Shown: positions 10,279 to 22,822, counted from the stretch's first letter. The stretch is DNA of 64,000 bases from Quercus robur (GCF_932294415.1 NC_065544.1:37628310-37692309); one strand, 5' to 3'. A program made the numbers and translations. The notes: generated by a model from the letters alone, not told the origin.

Positions 10279-12879
10279 GAACATCGAGTGTGCTCTTGCA
10301 CCTCTTGAAATGGTTTGAAACTATTTTAGGTGTGCCTTTGATTCAGTTCAAAAGTGATGAGTGCCTTAAGTAGGATAGGTTGGTTTTGGTTTGCACTGTT
10401 GAGCTTTTTCTTTGGGTAAATTATATTTGGTAAGGTTGAAGATTGTGACCTTTATGCTTTAATTTTCAAAGATCCTTAGATCGGTGCTTGAATTTTGGCT
10501 ATGCTTCCTTTGCTTTTAATGTTGGTGGAAAGATGTTGGATCAGATATCATACATCTGTTTGCATGCAACAGATCTCACAGTTATTAGGGGTCACACTAA
10601 GGTGCCACTTGGGAAGTTTATTGCTTGCAATGGATGCACAAGATACACCTTGGCTATATTTCTAATTTGTTTTCCAAATTTTTGTTCTTTAAAATTAAAA
10701 ATCTGTAATTCAGTTCCAATCTGTAATTCAGTTCCAAAATGCTGTGAGGGCTTAATTAAAGAAGTTACTGTCTCTCAGCGCAGAACCAATCACACGACTG
10801 AAAATACAAGTCACTTCACTTCCACCTCAACAAAATAATTGCACTAGATAACATTGAAGTCACCCCTCCAACTAATAGAGAATTTTTCCCCTTCCACTGT
10901 GGTTTCACTCTCGAGTCTCACCCCATTAACTGCCCCAACCTCTCTCACGTGGACCTAAACGCATGTATCCCAACTTTCATAGGATGACTATCGAAGCCCA
11001 TGATTACCATCTCCCATCAAATCCACCCAAAGGGCCATGACCCAAAATAGATCCGCATAACCTTCAAATTGCCCCCAACTATCATGAGAGAAGAAATAGA
11101 AAGGACAAATACAGAAAATTTAGGAGGCGATAATATATGCATCGAGGAAGTTATACATTTTATTTATTTATTTATTTTTTAGAAAAAACATGCTAGTTAT
11201 ACCTGCTAAGCTAGAGAATAAGGCATTTCATTAAAAAAGAGTGTACAAATGTGATATAAAACTTGTAAGGGCATAATGTTCAGTACAGGTGTTTCTTTGT
11301 CAGAAAACAGCACCATATGGAAGGTATCATAATGTTTAGGGGGTCGTTCCACTGAAAGTGGTGCTGTACCTATTAAAAAAAAGAGTCCTGTTAAAAAACA
11401 AAAATTTGCAAACCAGTAAAACATTAAGAAAAATAAAAGAGGAAAAAATAGAAATACCGTGACCAAATTCTGTTGTAGTTTCTTGATCTCAGAGTCGAAC
11501 TTCCCTTCTAGAAGCTCATTTATGAGGATCCCTTAATGAAAATCGCCTCCAGTCCACTATGTCCCAAAATGGTAAATGCTGTTTATTACAACTGAAAACT
11601 GCATATAAGATTTAATAAAAACTATTATATATACATAATTTAATAAAAACTTTTATATATACATATTGTTTTTTTATAAGTAAATGATGTTACATTCCAA
11701 AAAAATGAAACATCAAAAAGACAAACCATAAAACATGGAAAACACAACTATCTAACAATTCAGGCAAAAAAGGAAAAATAAAAACTTACAAAGCATGTCC
11801 ACTCAAACAAAATCCGGAAGAGAGAAAGCTTCAAGTTCTGAGCTTCAATTTTTTAATGGCCAAGCCTAAATCCAAGCTTGAGTTTGCCTGATTTTATAAA
11901 TAAACAAATATAAATAAGTTTTTTCCTGAGCCGGAAATCACTAAGGACTATTAATGACTCTCATTAAAATACTTCCAACAATGCTTTCATTATCCAATAA
12001 GATATTTTCTCATGGGTTATTTAGACTTGCAGAAAATAGAAGCAGTAAAGGAAAATTTTAGTCTCGACCCATTTAGAAAAAAACTAATATGTTTTAGTAC
12101 GAGCATGTAACTCAATCATTGAGCTGGATCTCGGAGACCCACTTGCTCTAAACATATAAAAATGCAAACTTTATTTACAAAAGCCTCAAACTCTTGTAGT
12201 TTCAAACACGTAGTATAAACTATTATATATTAGTTTCAAACACACAGTAAAACTATTAGCACACTGCCTATGTCCTTGATAAAAACTATTATAAGCCTCA
12301 AACTCTTATAGTTTCAAACACAGTAAATTTTAACATAGGCATTATGGCATTTCTGAATAAATGGATGCTTACCATGTAAATGCATGTTAAATAAAACTTT
12401 CACATACAAAAGGAACTAATCTTTAGTTATTCTACCCATATCAATAATTTCATATATAAGACCCAGTAAATTCAATCAAATATGAACACAGATAGGAATA
12501 GAACATGTGTCTTGTTTTGTTATTTGTTTGATATTACCTGGTACTCGGCCTTCTGCAATTGACACCGCAATACATTTAGAACATCTTTGTCCAAAGCACA
12601 TAGAAAATGCTGGTCCTGTGTTACTCTTTCTGGAAAAAAATGATTAAAAAAATGATTAATTTTTGTTCAAGTAAACAAAAATTGTTTGACTCTCTTGGTA
12701 GAAATATCATGTGAACGATTTTCCACCTTTTACCCTCTTGCAGGTGACATCTTATTTCAAAGCCTAGACATGAATCATCCAAACCAATCAATGGGCCCAG
12801 GGAAGATCACCTCCTTTCAAGTTCATGGGTTCTAAAAACTAATCTTTAGTTATTATCTCTTCAAAGGCTTGGCCTCCTC
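10279..12879. other. PABP 3' UTR and AT-rich intergenic DNA
   Basis: The first ~400 bases after the stop at 10278 probably form the PABP 3' UTR; no clear poly(A) signal was picked. The rest is AT-rich with T-runs followed by ATAAGTAAATGATGTTACATT (about 11668), resembling the reversed 3' end of non-LTR elements seen elsewhere in the window. No supported gene was seen. Confidence 0.5.
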
Positions 12880-13125
12880 GCATCATCTGTGCAAAAGGTA
12901 CTGCAATTTGATGCTCCAGTATCTCAAATGCGGTTGCATCCAAATCACTTGGTCACTGGAAGTTCTGCTGCCACTTATATTTTCTTGCTTCAACATGGGA
13001 ACCATGAAGTTGTTCGATAGGCTGTGGCCTCATTGAGTGAAGAGCTGGAGCTGTTAAAGGGCATGCTGGGAAAAACTTTGGGTCATGGAGATGGGGTCAA
13101 TAGTATTTTAGACACTATGTGGCAC
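12880..13125 (+). pseudogene. Exon-like relic, unrecognised protein
   Basis: A plus-strand frame reads ASSVQKVLQFDAP, then MRLHPNHLVTGSSAATYIFL, then LQHGNHEVV, an in-frame TAG after the following Arg, and continues AVASLSEELELLKGMLGKTL to a stop at about 13125. The composition is protein-like (conserved-looking hydrophobic and acidic heptads in the second half), unlike the AT-rich surroundings. I do not recognise the parent protein. The internal stop and lack of flanking exons suggest a dead gene fragment. Confidence 0.4.
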
Positions 13126-13479
13126 TAGTACCATTGTTTGTATTTTTTGGAAATACATGTGAATGAAAAAATGTGTAGAAATACGTATAATGTTGTTTAA
13201 AATACCTTACCAAACATATCCTAAGATATTTTGAAGAAGCATTCTTATAGAGCCAAACATGGAAACTCTAAAAATGTTGGCAGAGTAACAAAGCCATATG
13301 CAATAGATTTTAAGACGACATATTTGGCATAGCTGTACAAATAGTTTTCAATGTTAATAACTGGAGCATTATTCAATAGATTTAGACTGTTTAAAAAATA
13401 CTTTACCATAATCAAGTTTATAGAAGTTTAGATACAAGATATGTGTTGTGACAAATGCGATCAGGGAGCAGCAACCATT

Positions 13480-14393
13480 AAAAGCTTGGAGAATTGCTAG
13501 AACTTCATTATTAGTTTTCTCCAATATTTCAATAAGATTTAGTTTAATTGGTTGACACCTCAATTTCCAATAGAGACATTCAGATTTAGATCCCTCACCC
13601 TCAACTATCAATGTATAAAAAAAAAAAAAAATTTCAATAATTTTCCATGTAAAAAAAGGTAATCTTTAGTTATTTTATAAACAAAATAGAAACACACTAA
13701 GAATAGTGTAGTGATTTGATCATATTATATATATGTGTGTGTGTGTGTTTTAAATTGAAATTGCATGATATAGTGGCTCATATAGATAGGCATGTTTCAT
13801 GCCTACAAAAAATGCAAATATCCTTCAATTATTTTTTTTTTACATTCTGGATTTTGTGTTAGTAAAGTTATTTATTTTTTTTCTCTTTTTGTTGGACATT
13901 GTTTCAATTGTTGCAGACAACTAAAATTTTAGTAAGAATACCATATTTCAAATCAATTGTTCCTCACATAAAAAAAAATCAATTGTTTCTCATATAAATC
14001 TTAGAAAAATGATACTCCTTCCGTCCCACTTTGTTTGTCCTGTTTGAAAAATCAAACTTTTTAAGGGAACATCATTTATTGTTTTGTCTATCTTTTAAAA
14101 ATGTATAAGTTTCCAAAACTACCCTTAAATAAATTTATCAAAAATTTGAATTATTAATAAAATATGGGTATAATAGGAATATTAGTAAATTAATGACTTT
14201 TATTTTTAGAAACAAGACAATATTTTAGGACATCCCAAAATGGAATAGAGGACAAACAAAGTGGGACGGAGGGAGTATTAAAATTTCATTATGCTTAAAA
14301 TAATTAATATAACAAAATAAACATATTCATTCTATTAGTTATCTTTCTAATTACATGGAATAAATACTATAATGTTAGTTCCACATACATACA

Positions 14394-14400
<7 letters not shown>
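13480..14400. repeat. Segmental repeat, copy A (MITE-containing)
   Basis: This stretch matches 15860-16510. Both contain TTATTAGTTTTCTCCAATAT, then TTGACACCTCAATTT, then ATTTAGATCC, a CATGTTTCATGCCTAC phrase, CTCATATAAATCTTAGAAAA and TTAGTTCCACA. Copy A differs by many substitutions and by the Stowaway MITE at 14015-14275. Copy B begins next to a Helitron-type terminus, so the pair may be Helitron-derived. Confidence 0.75.
14013..14277. mobile_element. Stowaway-type MITE with TA target duplication
   Basis: The element occupies 14015-14275 (261 bp) between TA dinucleotides at 14013-14014 and 14276-14277. Its terminal inverted repeats are 26 bp and match at 25 positions; they begin CTCCTTCCGTCCCAC and end GTGGGACGGAGGGAG. 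That terminus is the classic Stowaway (Tc1/mariner-derived) signature in plants. It has no coding capacity. Confidence 0.95.
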
Positions 14401-14437
<37 letters not shown>

Positions 14438-14511
14438 GTATTAGATTTACAATATGACATTCTTCCTCATGTTTAGTTGATTTGACAAAAATTGACACAA
14501 AAATTGTAAAA

Positions 14512-14601
14512 AAATTAAATATTTGTGAATTCAATAAAAAATTAATCTTAACCCTTTAAATTTCCTGATTAATTTTTATTGAATTCACAAATATTTAATT
14601 T
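14512..14601. repeat. Long hairpin (about 34-bp arms)
   Basis: The arm at about 14513-14547, which contains ATATTTGTGAATTCAATAAA, is the reverse complement of 14567-14600 apart from one extra A. The spacer is about 19 bases. Copy B of the segmental repeat (around 16530-16590) contains only one of the arms, so the foldback arose after or during duplication. Confidence 0.8.
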
Positions 14602-15483
14602 TTTTTTTATTTGGATGCGAATTTTGACAAATCAACCGTTGGATTACATTGTCTTTGTATATTCTCCATGTTTGCAAAGTTTCAAGGTAATCAAAAATCA
14701 ATAATCATATCATCAATCAATTGTTTAAATTCACGTTTTTGTAGTTTAAAATATTGCATAAAATATGAGTTTATGGATCGAATAGTAAAAAACATCTGAT
14801 TGGTATAAAAATTGGCATGCATGTTAAAAAAATATAGAACATGTAACCCAACAGTGAGATTTTTAAAATATGAATTCAATAACAAGTTATTGGGTGGTGT
14901 AATATTGCTTAGAGTTACACCAGGTGTAACTTGAACCCAACCATATATATATATATATATATATATTGTAGGTTTGTATAAATGAGTTTCCTTGTTTATG
15001 TATGAATTATACAACAATGAAATTAGCATTTAATGGGTGCTAAATTAGAGGAAATTATCATTTCAGGAACTCTTCTGTGGAAATAATAATTTCATCCAAA
15101 CACAACCTAAGGTTTTCTTGGATGGGAACTTTGACCTTATCTAATAGAAAATTATTATTACAGGCCTTCTCTATGTGCATTTGATTTTGTAAATATAATT
15201 TCTCCTATAATGACAGATAGTAGAGCCTGGTACAAAATGATATGATATATTTTGAGATCCTGATTAAGTGGTTTCCTGTATCATCTTTGTTGTGTAGTTG
15301 TAGAAGATATATATTAGCGAAAAGTTGGTTTTTTCTCCACAAAGCAGCAAAGAAAGCCTGAAGATCTTCAGCTGTATGTCCTATGCTCACTCAACTAACT
15401 TGCTTATTGACTCAATTTAACCACTGTAGTTTTTTGTTTTTTTGGACAAATGAGGGTATTCGGATCTCTTCTAGTATCTGACT

Positions 15484-15820
15484 ATTCACTTGGGTATATT
15501 GTAACTTTAAATTGAAACAAATGGTGCTCCCATTTCTCATTTTTGGATAGCAACCCCTTACATCAATTTATTTTTTAGTTTTTTCTTTACTACAAATCAA
15601 TCGCTAATTATCAGGGCTTTGTCTGGTAGCTCGATCAGTATGTGCCCCATATTCACTTGGGTGTATTGTAGCTTTGAATTGAAACAAATGGTGCTCCCAT
15701 TTCTTCTTTTTTGGAGCAACCCTTTACATCAATGTATTTTTTAGTTTTGCTTTACTACAAATCAATTGCTAATTATCAGGGTTTTTTCTGGTAGCTTGAT
15801 CAGTATGTGCCCCATATTTT
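15484..15820. repeat. Two-copy 167-bp tandem repeat
   Basis: The unit starting ATTCACTTGGGT at 15484 recurs at 15651. Both carry ACAAATGGTGCTCCCATTTC, ACTACAAATCAAT and GATCAGTATGTGCCCCATAT. The copies differ at scattered positions. No gene is evident. Confidence 0.8.
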
Positions 15821-15828
15821 AACTCTTA

Positions 15829-15857
15829 CTAGTTGAGTTCCCGCACGATGTGCGGTG
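15829..15857 (-). mobile_element. Helitron 3' terminus, minus strand
   Basis: Read on the minus strand, the sequence forms a CCGCAC-ATC-GTGCGG hairpin followed 12 bases later by CTAG, with a T (the complement of A at 15828) next. This is the expected structure of a Helitron 3' end. The body would extend to the right and include copy B of the segmental repeat. Its TC-type 5' end was not located, so only the terminus is claimed. Confidence 0.6.
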
Positions 15858-16186
15858 CAACTTATTATTAGTTTTCTCCAATATTTCGATAAATTTTGCC
15901 AAAAATCTTGTACCTCAACTAATTGACACCTCAATTTTCAATAGAAACATTCAGGATTTAGATCCTCACCCCCAACTATTGATATATAAAAAAGATATTT
16001 CTATAAATTTCTTTGTAAAAAATTGTAATCTTTAGTTATTTTATATATAGACAAAATAAGATACACTAAGAGTAGTATAGTGATTTGATCATACTATATA
16101 TATATGTTTACAAATTGAAAATTGCATGATATAGTAGCTAATATAAATAGGCATGTTTCATGCCTACTAAAAAATGCATATATCTT

Positions 16187-16232
<46 letters not shown>

Positions 16233-16510
16233 CTTGATTGTGTTACTAAATTTTTTTCCCCTTTTTGTTGGACATGGTTTCCATTGTTGCAAAAATAACT
16301 AAATTTGATTAAAAATGCCATATTTCAAATCAATTTTTTCTCACATAAAAAAAAAACCTATTATTTCTCATATAAATCTTAGAAAAATGATATTAAAATT
16401 TCATTATGCTAAAAATAATTAATATAACAAAATAAACATATTTATTATAATAGTAATTTTTCTAATTACATAGAATACATACTACCGTGTTAGTTCCACA
16501 CAAACACATG
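15858..16510. repeat. Segmental repeat, copy B (empty MITE site)
   Basis: Diverged duplicate of 13480-14400. At about 16371-16405 it reads CTTAGAAAAATGATATTAAA, exactly the flanks of the Stowaway MITE in copy A joined through a single TA. It also has a 37-base T run (16191-16227) where copy A has about 10 T's. Confidence 0.75.
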
Positions 16511-16801
16511 TGCGCGCACACACACAAAGGAGTTAGGAAACTTAAAGGATTAAGATTAATTTTAGTGAATTCACAAATATTTATTTTTTTTATGACTTTT
16601 GTGACAATTGTTGTCAAAACAATTAAATATAAGTAAGAATGCCATATTCTAAATTTATTATTATTATTCCAACTAAAAATTATTTTCTATATAGAGTTTA
16701 TAAAAATAATTAAAAAAAATTCATTTAAATATAAATAATTAATGTACAACAATAGATAATTAATATATGAATTTACTCTTTTGGCTAATTTAATGAACTA
16801 A

Positions 16802-19800
16802 TCTATATATATATATATATATAAAACCGAAACCTTTGAATCTTCCACATTTTTCCACGTCAGCAAAATATTTAAAAAATAAAAATAAAAACACTTTTTT
16901 CTCACCAAAACAAAACCCGGTACTTTTTTTTTTTTTTTTTTGGTGTTAAAACCCGATACTTATCTTTAAAATAAACAAAACCGGATAGACACAAACACAA
17001 ACTCAGCACGCAGGTTTTCTCCTCTCTTCACGCTGCCCCCTCATCCCTTTCTCTTTGGTGTAAAGGCAGAGCATCCCTCTTCTCTCAGTCTCGCTCTCTC
17101 TGTTCGTAGCCTTTGTTGGCTCAAGTCTTGGCCTTTAAAGCTTGGTACGTTTTTGTAATCCTATTTGGTTCTAGAGAACATGTTGATTTCATATAATTTT
17201 TTGTTTCTCTCTTTTCATTGTCAAGTCAAGCTATTTTATAGATTATGAAAATTACAAAAAAGGTTGCTTACAGTTTTGGGTCTTACGGAATTACTAATTT
17301 TCTGTTCCAATTTTGTTTTAGGCCCTTTTGTTCTGTTATGGTTTTTCAGCAATTTAATTTTGATTTTTTGTTTGCTCTGTAATGAATATGTGTTGTTCAT
17401 TCTGTTATGCATGTTTAATTTTCGGTTTTTTTTGGTTTTTTCTGTTATGGTTTTATGGTGAGATTTAAGTTTTGTTGTAATTGGTTTTGTTATGGTTTGA
17501 TGTGTTGTTGAATCCATAAATCAGACTCATCAGACTTTGGTTCTCTGCCATTTGATTTGCACATGTTAGGTTTGGTTAGAAAATTTGCAATCAACATTCG
17601 ACAAAAGGGTATTACGTCTGTTTTATTGCTTAGGTATTACATGAAAGGACGAAGCAAATAAAATTAAAAACACTATAACCCGAGAATTGTGTTTGATGAA
17701 CGAGGGATTGGAGCAAAAAGCAAATAAAGTCTGGGCCGACTAGATCACTTCTTTGGGTAATCCAACAAATAAAGGAATTACTATAACCCGAGAATTGTGG
17801 AAGGAGACTCCAAGTTTGTATTAAACTATTAATATTGGTATTGGCGCCTAAGTGAAGAAAGATAGTTGGGGAATATTGTTGGATGATATTAAGACCTTTA
17901 TAAGCTTCCTTTGCAAGTCAAATTCTTTTCAAAGCTACCGGCCGAATTCCACGTTGATGATAGAATATTGAAGGGTTGATTTGGAACCATTGTAATGTTT
18001 GAACAGTAGATTTGCAAGGCAATACAACCAAAAGAGAATAATCAGCCCAACTTAAGAGTTATCTAATCTAGAAGAAACTTGAAAGTCTCAAAATTTGGAA
18101 GCCTTGAACTATTTAGAATTGGTTTTCAAAAGGATCTTGATGTTAGTCATTTGCTGTTATTTTAATTACTGAATTTAAAAAAAAAATTGCATTAAATAAA
18201 TTATTGACTTTGTGTTTGATTTGGTTTTACAGATTTTTGTAGATTAGCTTTGATTTTGGGAATTTTTTTTCCCCTATTCAAATCAATGCCATTTTGGGTT
18301 CTAAATTTTTTCCCCTATATATCACTTCTTTTTTTTTTTTTTGGAAAAAGTCACACTCAAAAGCTGTTGATTGGTAAGTGAGCCTGATATTACTAAGAAG
18401 AATATCCTCCTAACAGATAGTTTAAACTCTTTATAGCAAGACACCGTTGTTTACTGGTACACACAAAAGTCATAGCTTCCACCATTGTGGTGGTTTTGGT
18501 ATGCTTGCTTTTCATTGCAAGATATTTTGGTGTTCCTCAATGATACAAGGTTGTTTATTCAGTTCTCTTAATGCTTTTGTCTCTCTTTAACTTCTGTTTA
18601 CATACGGTATATTTTTTACTGCAGAGAAAATATTGCATGATAGTGGTAATGTTTTTTAGAGACTTTTAATTATTGATTTTGTACTATTCAATGTTGGGCT
18701 TTTCTGGGTTTTGCATGTAATGCTATTCTTAAAATTTTAGTTGATCATCTGTTTGAGTGATGAGGGGAAAAATCAAACGTCTTGATTTGAATTATATGGA
18801 GTAGCAAGTATGGTTAAGCTATATATAGGTAAATCATTCCAAATTTTTGCAGCATTCCCTGTTATAATGTTTTGAAGATAAAATGTTAAGGATAGTTCTA
18901 TATATATATGCAGAGGGTTGTAATTTAGTGCTTGAGTGTTTTAATCACATTTATGATGAGTATTTTTGCTATATGTTATGTATGTTAAGCAAGTTTAGGG
19001 GTGATATTGTCAAATTTACATCTTGAGAACTTTGAAATCTTTGTGAACAAGTAATTTTATTGTTCTATCTCTTATCTATGGTTGTGGCATGCTCTTTTTG
19101 ATTTTAGGGTAAGGATTCTACAGATTTCTTAGAGCAATGTAGGATTGAGGTTGTCTAATCCTAGCTTTTGAGAAAAATTTGATTGTCAAAATTCCACCAT
19201 ATTTGTCACAAATAAAAAAGATATATGTTGCAACTAACAATGGAAAAGTTGCTGATTTATGTGAGATCATTAAAATGTTGAATTTTGGTTAAAAGGTTGA
19301 TATAAACCTAATTTTTAGCATCTTTCACGATTTTAAGTGAATACATGTAAATTTGTTCAAATGCTAATTTTTATTTCTTACAGGGCTTTGAGGAGTACAT
19401 AAATTTGATTCTGGATGATGCTGGAAAAGTCAACATCAAGAGGCAGAGCAAAAAACTTTAGGTGGGTTCATTTTCTCATTTTCCTTTTCTTTTATTCTCC
19501 AAAATGTGCATACTTTGAATGTGGTACATCTATTTTGTTATGGGTCGATTACATATAAAAAAAAAATGTACAAGGTAGATTCTTCTTAAGAGATGCAACA
19601 CAATAGCCACCTCTCTCTCAATAGTGGAAAGTGATGATTTCAGGAATTGTGTAAATTGGCATTATGGTTCCTTTTCAATCCCATTGAGGTCTAGAATCTT
19701 TGTTTACTGGCAATGCTAGAATTTAGATACATCTTGGACATCAAGAATGATTAATGTAATTTATGAAAGATATTTGATTGAATGAGTATTGAATTAACTA

Positions 19801-20063
19801 TATTTGTGTAATTAATTGTATTGAATCAGTTATATATTTTCTAAATATGATCTTAAGCTCTTGGTTATCATGATATCTCTAAATATGATCTCAAGCTCTT
19901 GGTTATCACGATATTTCATTGTATGTGATAGATTTTATTACTTTCTAAGTGATAGGTTTTATTAGTTTGGTATATAATTTATACCATGATATTGATTTTT
20001 TTTTTTTTCATATTATGGAAGTTATCAATAGCTTTCCCGTGCATCGCACGGGTTAGCGACTAG
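16802..20063 (+). mobile_element. Helitron, 3.26 kb, non-autonomous
   Basis: The 5' end is A|TCTATATATA at 16801/16802, followed by the common plant Helitron start AAAACCGAAACCTTTGAATC. The 3' end has the hairpin CCCGTGC-ATC-GCACGGG (20036-20052), then TTAGCGA and CTAG ending at 20063, with T next. Insertion between A and T with TC...CTAG ends fits Helitron rules. There is no Rep/helicase frame. Inside are a TC-rich leader-like segment with a donor-like AGCTTGGTACGT (about 17000-17145) and an SmE-like exon (19384-19461), suggesting gene capture. A two-copy 38-bp repeat lies at 19843-19918. Confidence 0.85.
19384..19461 (+). pseudogene. SmE (snRNP E)-like exon captured in Helitron
   Basis: After an acceptor-like TTACAG, the frame reads GFEEYINLILDD, then AGKVNIKRQSKKL and a TAG, directly followed by a GTGGGT donor-like sequence. 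This closely resembles the Sm2-proximal exon of plant Sm protein E (family pattern GFDEYMNLVLDEAEEV..). SmE is a core subunit of the spliceosomal Sm ring. The other SmE coding exons were not found nearby, so this is a fragment. The terminal stop coincides with the expected exon edge, where the native gene should continue into a Gly codon. Confidence 0.75.
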
Positions 20064-20664
20064 TACTTTAATATAAATGCAAACTTTGTTGAAATAGAAA
20101 ACTAAATAAAGAGAATTTCACATAATGCAGCACATGGCACAACCTTATACTCTCCAACATAAAGTTTTTGTTTATATATATATATATATTGATTTGATAG
20201 TTCCAACCCTTGGATGGGTCTTGTGAACTACCTTAACTGGAGATGTAAATATGTGAGGCTTGACGACGGCCTTAGATTTGGGGTTTAGTTCAAAATGATA
20301 GAACTAAAGTGCTATGCAATCAACTAATCATAATTCTTTTTCAACTTATTTTGTCATTTTCTTGTGTTATGCTATGCAAGACATGAAAGTAATGTGGCTG
20401 GATAAACCCCACATATGCATCCTTCTATTGAATTTTCTTGGAAGTTGTGTACCTGTATCATTAACTGAATCTAAACCTAAAGAAAAAGTTTCACTTGGTG
20501 TATACCCTTGAAGATATGACAACTTGTGTTGGGATAACTTGTGTTTGGGATAACATTTATTATCATTGTTCATCTATATTGTTAACCATTGTATTCTGTA
20601 TTTTCTTTCGTTTTGTCTTTACAAACTTTGTATTTGATATGAGGGTAAATTATTATAATCCAAC

Positions 20665-20696
<32 letters not shown>

Positions 20697-21200
20697 TTAC
20701 GACTAGATAATTTTTCTTTGGTAAAAAATTACAGCTAGATAATAATTCTCGATTTTGCCGATGGATCACTGTTCAAGTAAATATTTTTATCAAAAGCAAC
20801 GCCAAAATTGAGTGAATTGATCAAAAGTAATTATGGTAGGCAATAGTTCAAAAGTGAAAAACAAACTAGTAAGACCTAAAAAAGAAAAAGTATCTTTTGT
20901 AACATTCTAAAAAAACGAATAAGATCTAAAAAAGAAAAATTATCTTTTGCAACATTCTATGCATATACTCAGAGTATTTAAATCAGCACAAATTTAGAAA
21001 AAAGAAAAAAGAAAACGAAATAAAATAATGAACTAACAAAATTCTTACATAGGGTTCATGAGAATCGAATCCATTAGAAAAAGAAATAACCACTATAAAA
21101 ATATTATTATTCATGAAATTCTAAACCTCAATTTTCTTCATCAAAAAAAAAAAAACCCTCAATTTTCATTTTGCATATTGTAAACATCAAAATTTTATTA
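20064..21200. other. AT-rich intergenic DNA with a 50-bp two-copy repeat
   Basis: No gene is supported. A 40-base segment starting AAGACCTAAAAAAGAAAAA at 20871 recurs at 20921 with three or four changes. A TA microsatellite runs around 20668-20688. Confidence 0.5.
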
Positions 21201-21230
21201 TGTATTCACAACCGTCCGATTGTTGATGAT

Positions 21231-21835
21231 AAAATATTTGTGATCAAATTAATCTCCAATTGATGACGTGGACGATCAGCGAATGAAATCAAGTCACGTG
21301 GCAATATCAAATGAAGAAAGCCATATGGCAGCGTCAAAAGAAAAGACCTATATGGAAAGTTTTTATTAAATAAAATACCAAATTAAATTCATAATTCAAC
21401 TCTCAATAAATGCTGAGAGAAAATTCCAAATTAAATATTATTGAGTTGCCTATAAATAGAGGCTTTTCATATGAGAAAAAGGACAGACACTTAGAGAGAA
21501 AACCCTACTTCAAATCAAAGTGGGGATTCTCTTTTAATCTAGTCTGAGATCAAGCCAACGGCCCTCGCATCAAATCAAGTATGTTCAACTATTCATTTAA
21601 CTTAGAGACATCAAAACACGATTCAAGATCAAGGTTCATAGCCCTTTCAGATCGTAACATTTCTTAGAGATTGAATTAGAGGAATTTATTGTACTCTTTC
21701 ATTGTAAAGATTCATACAGAGGATTGTACTCACATATATACAAATCAAATACAAATTGATTATTTGTTACACTATTTCGTGATCGTGTGATTTATCTTTT
21801 ACGAAAATTGTGTGTACACATATTGTAGGCATATT
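21231..21835 (+). repeat. LTR-like segment (possible solo LTR)
   Basis: The stretch runs from TGTTGATGATAAAA to a TGTGTGTACACA end and contains a promoter-like TATAAATAGAGGC at about 21450, followed by an ACTTAGAGAGAAAACCCTA leader-like phrase. Later comes TTGTACTCTTTCATTGTAAAG, as in R/U5 regions. TG...CA ends and an internal TATA fit an LTR. No flanking target duplication was found and no partner LTR is in the window, so the boundaries are guesses. Confidence 0.4.
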
Positions 21836-22200
21836 TAAAGTCTCCAAAAAAATACTTATTTTTCAAGTAAAAATATTCTAGAAGAGATCCGAATTGATAT
21901 CCTAATTTGGCTAGAAAAGCATTAAATATTCCTAAAATTCAAGGAAATAATAATTCTAAACCTAGGGTTAGGGAAATCACATAAAATTAGAAAAAAAATA
22001 ATTAAATTTACCCATGTTTAATCCTCCATAAGTAAATTTTAACTGGTTTTTCTACTTGATATTGATGTGGTAGCGTATCAATAAGTTGGAAAGTCTTCTT
22101 CTAGTCACTAGTAATTCTAATTGTGGTAGCGTATCCAGAGATTGAACATGACCATATGGAATGCATCTAATTCCATTCAACGTACTTCTGGACCTGATTG

Positions 22201-22303
22201 ACAAATAAGGAAAATTTTAGAAGACAAGTTAGTTCACAAATAAGGAAAATTTTAGAAGACAGTTAGTTAACAAATAAGGAAAATTTTAGAAGATAAGTCA
22301 GCT
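22201..22303. repeat. Three-copy ~34-bp tandem repeat
   Basis: ACAAATAAGGAAAATTTTAG starts at 22201, 22236 and 22270. Units are 35, 34 and 34 bp; they differ mainly in the AAGTTAGTT tail. Flanking DNA shows no gene. Confidence 0.85.
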
Positions 22304-22819
22304 TGTAATCCAAGGAATAAAAGATTCATAGGAGAATATATCATACAAGGAAAGGGTTTTCCATATTTGACTTTCTCAAATTGTGTTTTGCTTCTTATCA
22401 CTATCCTCCTAGTGTTGAAAGTCTATTTCCATCCATTTAGTTTATTTATTGTGCAAAAGTAACTCTACATTGAAAAAGAGGTTTGAACAATAAACTGTAA
22501 ATTCTATTGAAATATGAAAATAAGTTTATCCAAAATTATATCAATTCAATTTAACATAAATTATTTTTGTTTCATAAATTTGAATTAGTTTTTCATAGTT
22601 AAAGTATGGACAATTTTGCATGTTATGATAGCGCAATTGACCTGTTACTCTTTTTTCTTTTTCTTTTTTTTTTACTTTTTTTTTTTTTTGAGACAAATCA
22701 AATAAACTTATAACCTTGTAATAAGTTATTATTAGGTTGAGTAGGTAAAAAAAGAATAATTTAGGTTAGCTAAATCTGGTGTTGGAAAAAATAATTGTGC
22801 TTAAAAGAATTAAGAAAGA

Positions 22820-22822
<3 letters not shown>

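Noticed and set aside
21231-21835. Full LTR retrotransposon around the LTR-like segment
   Set aside because: No second LTR, primer site or coding region nearby, so at most a solo LTR.
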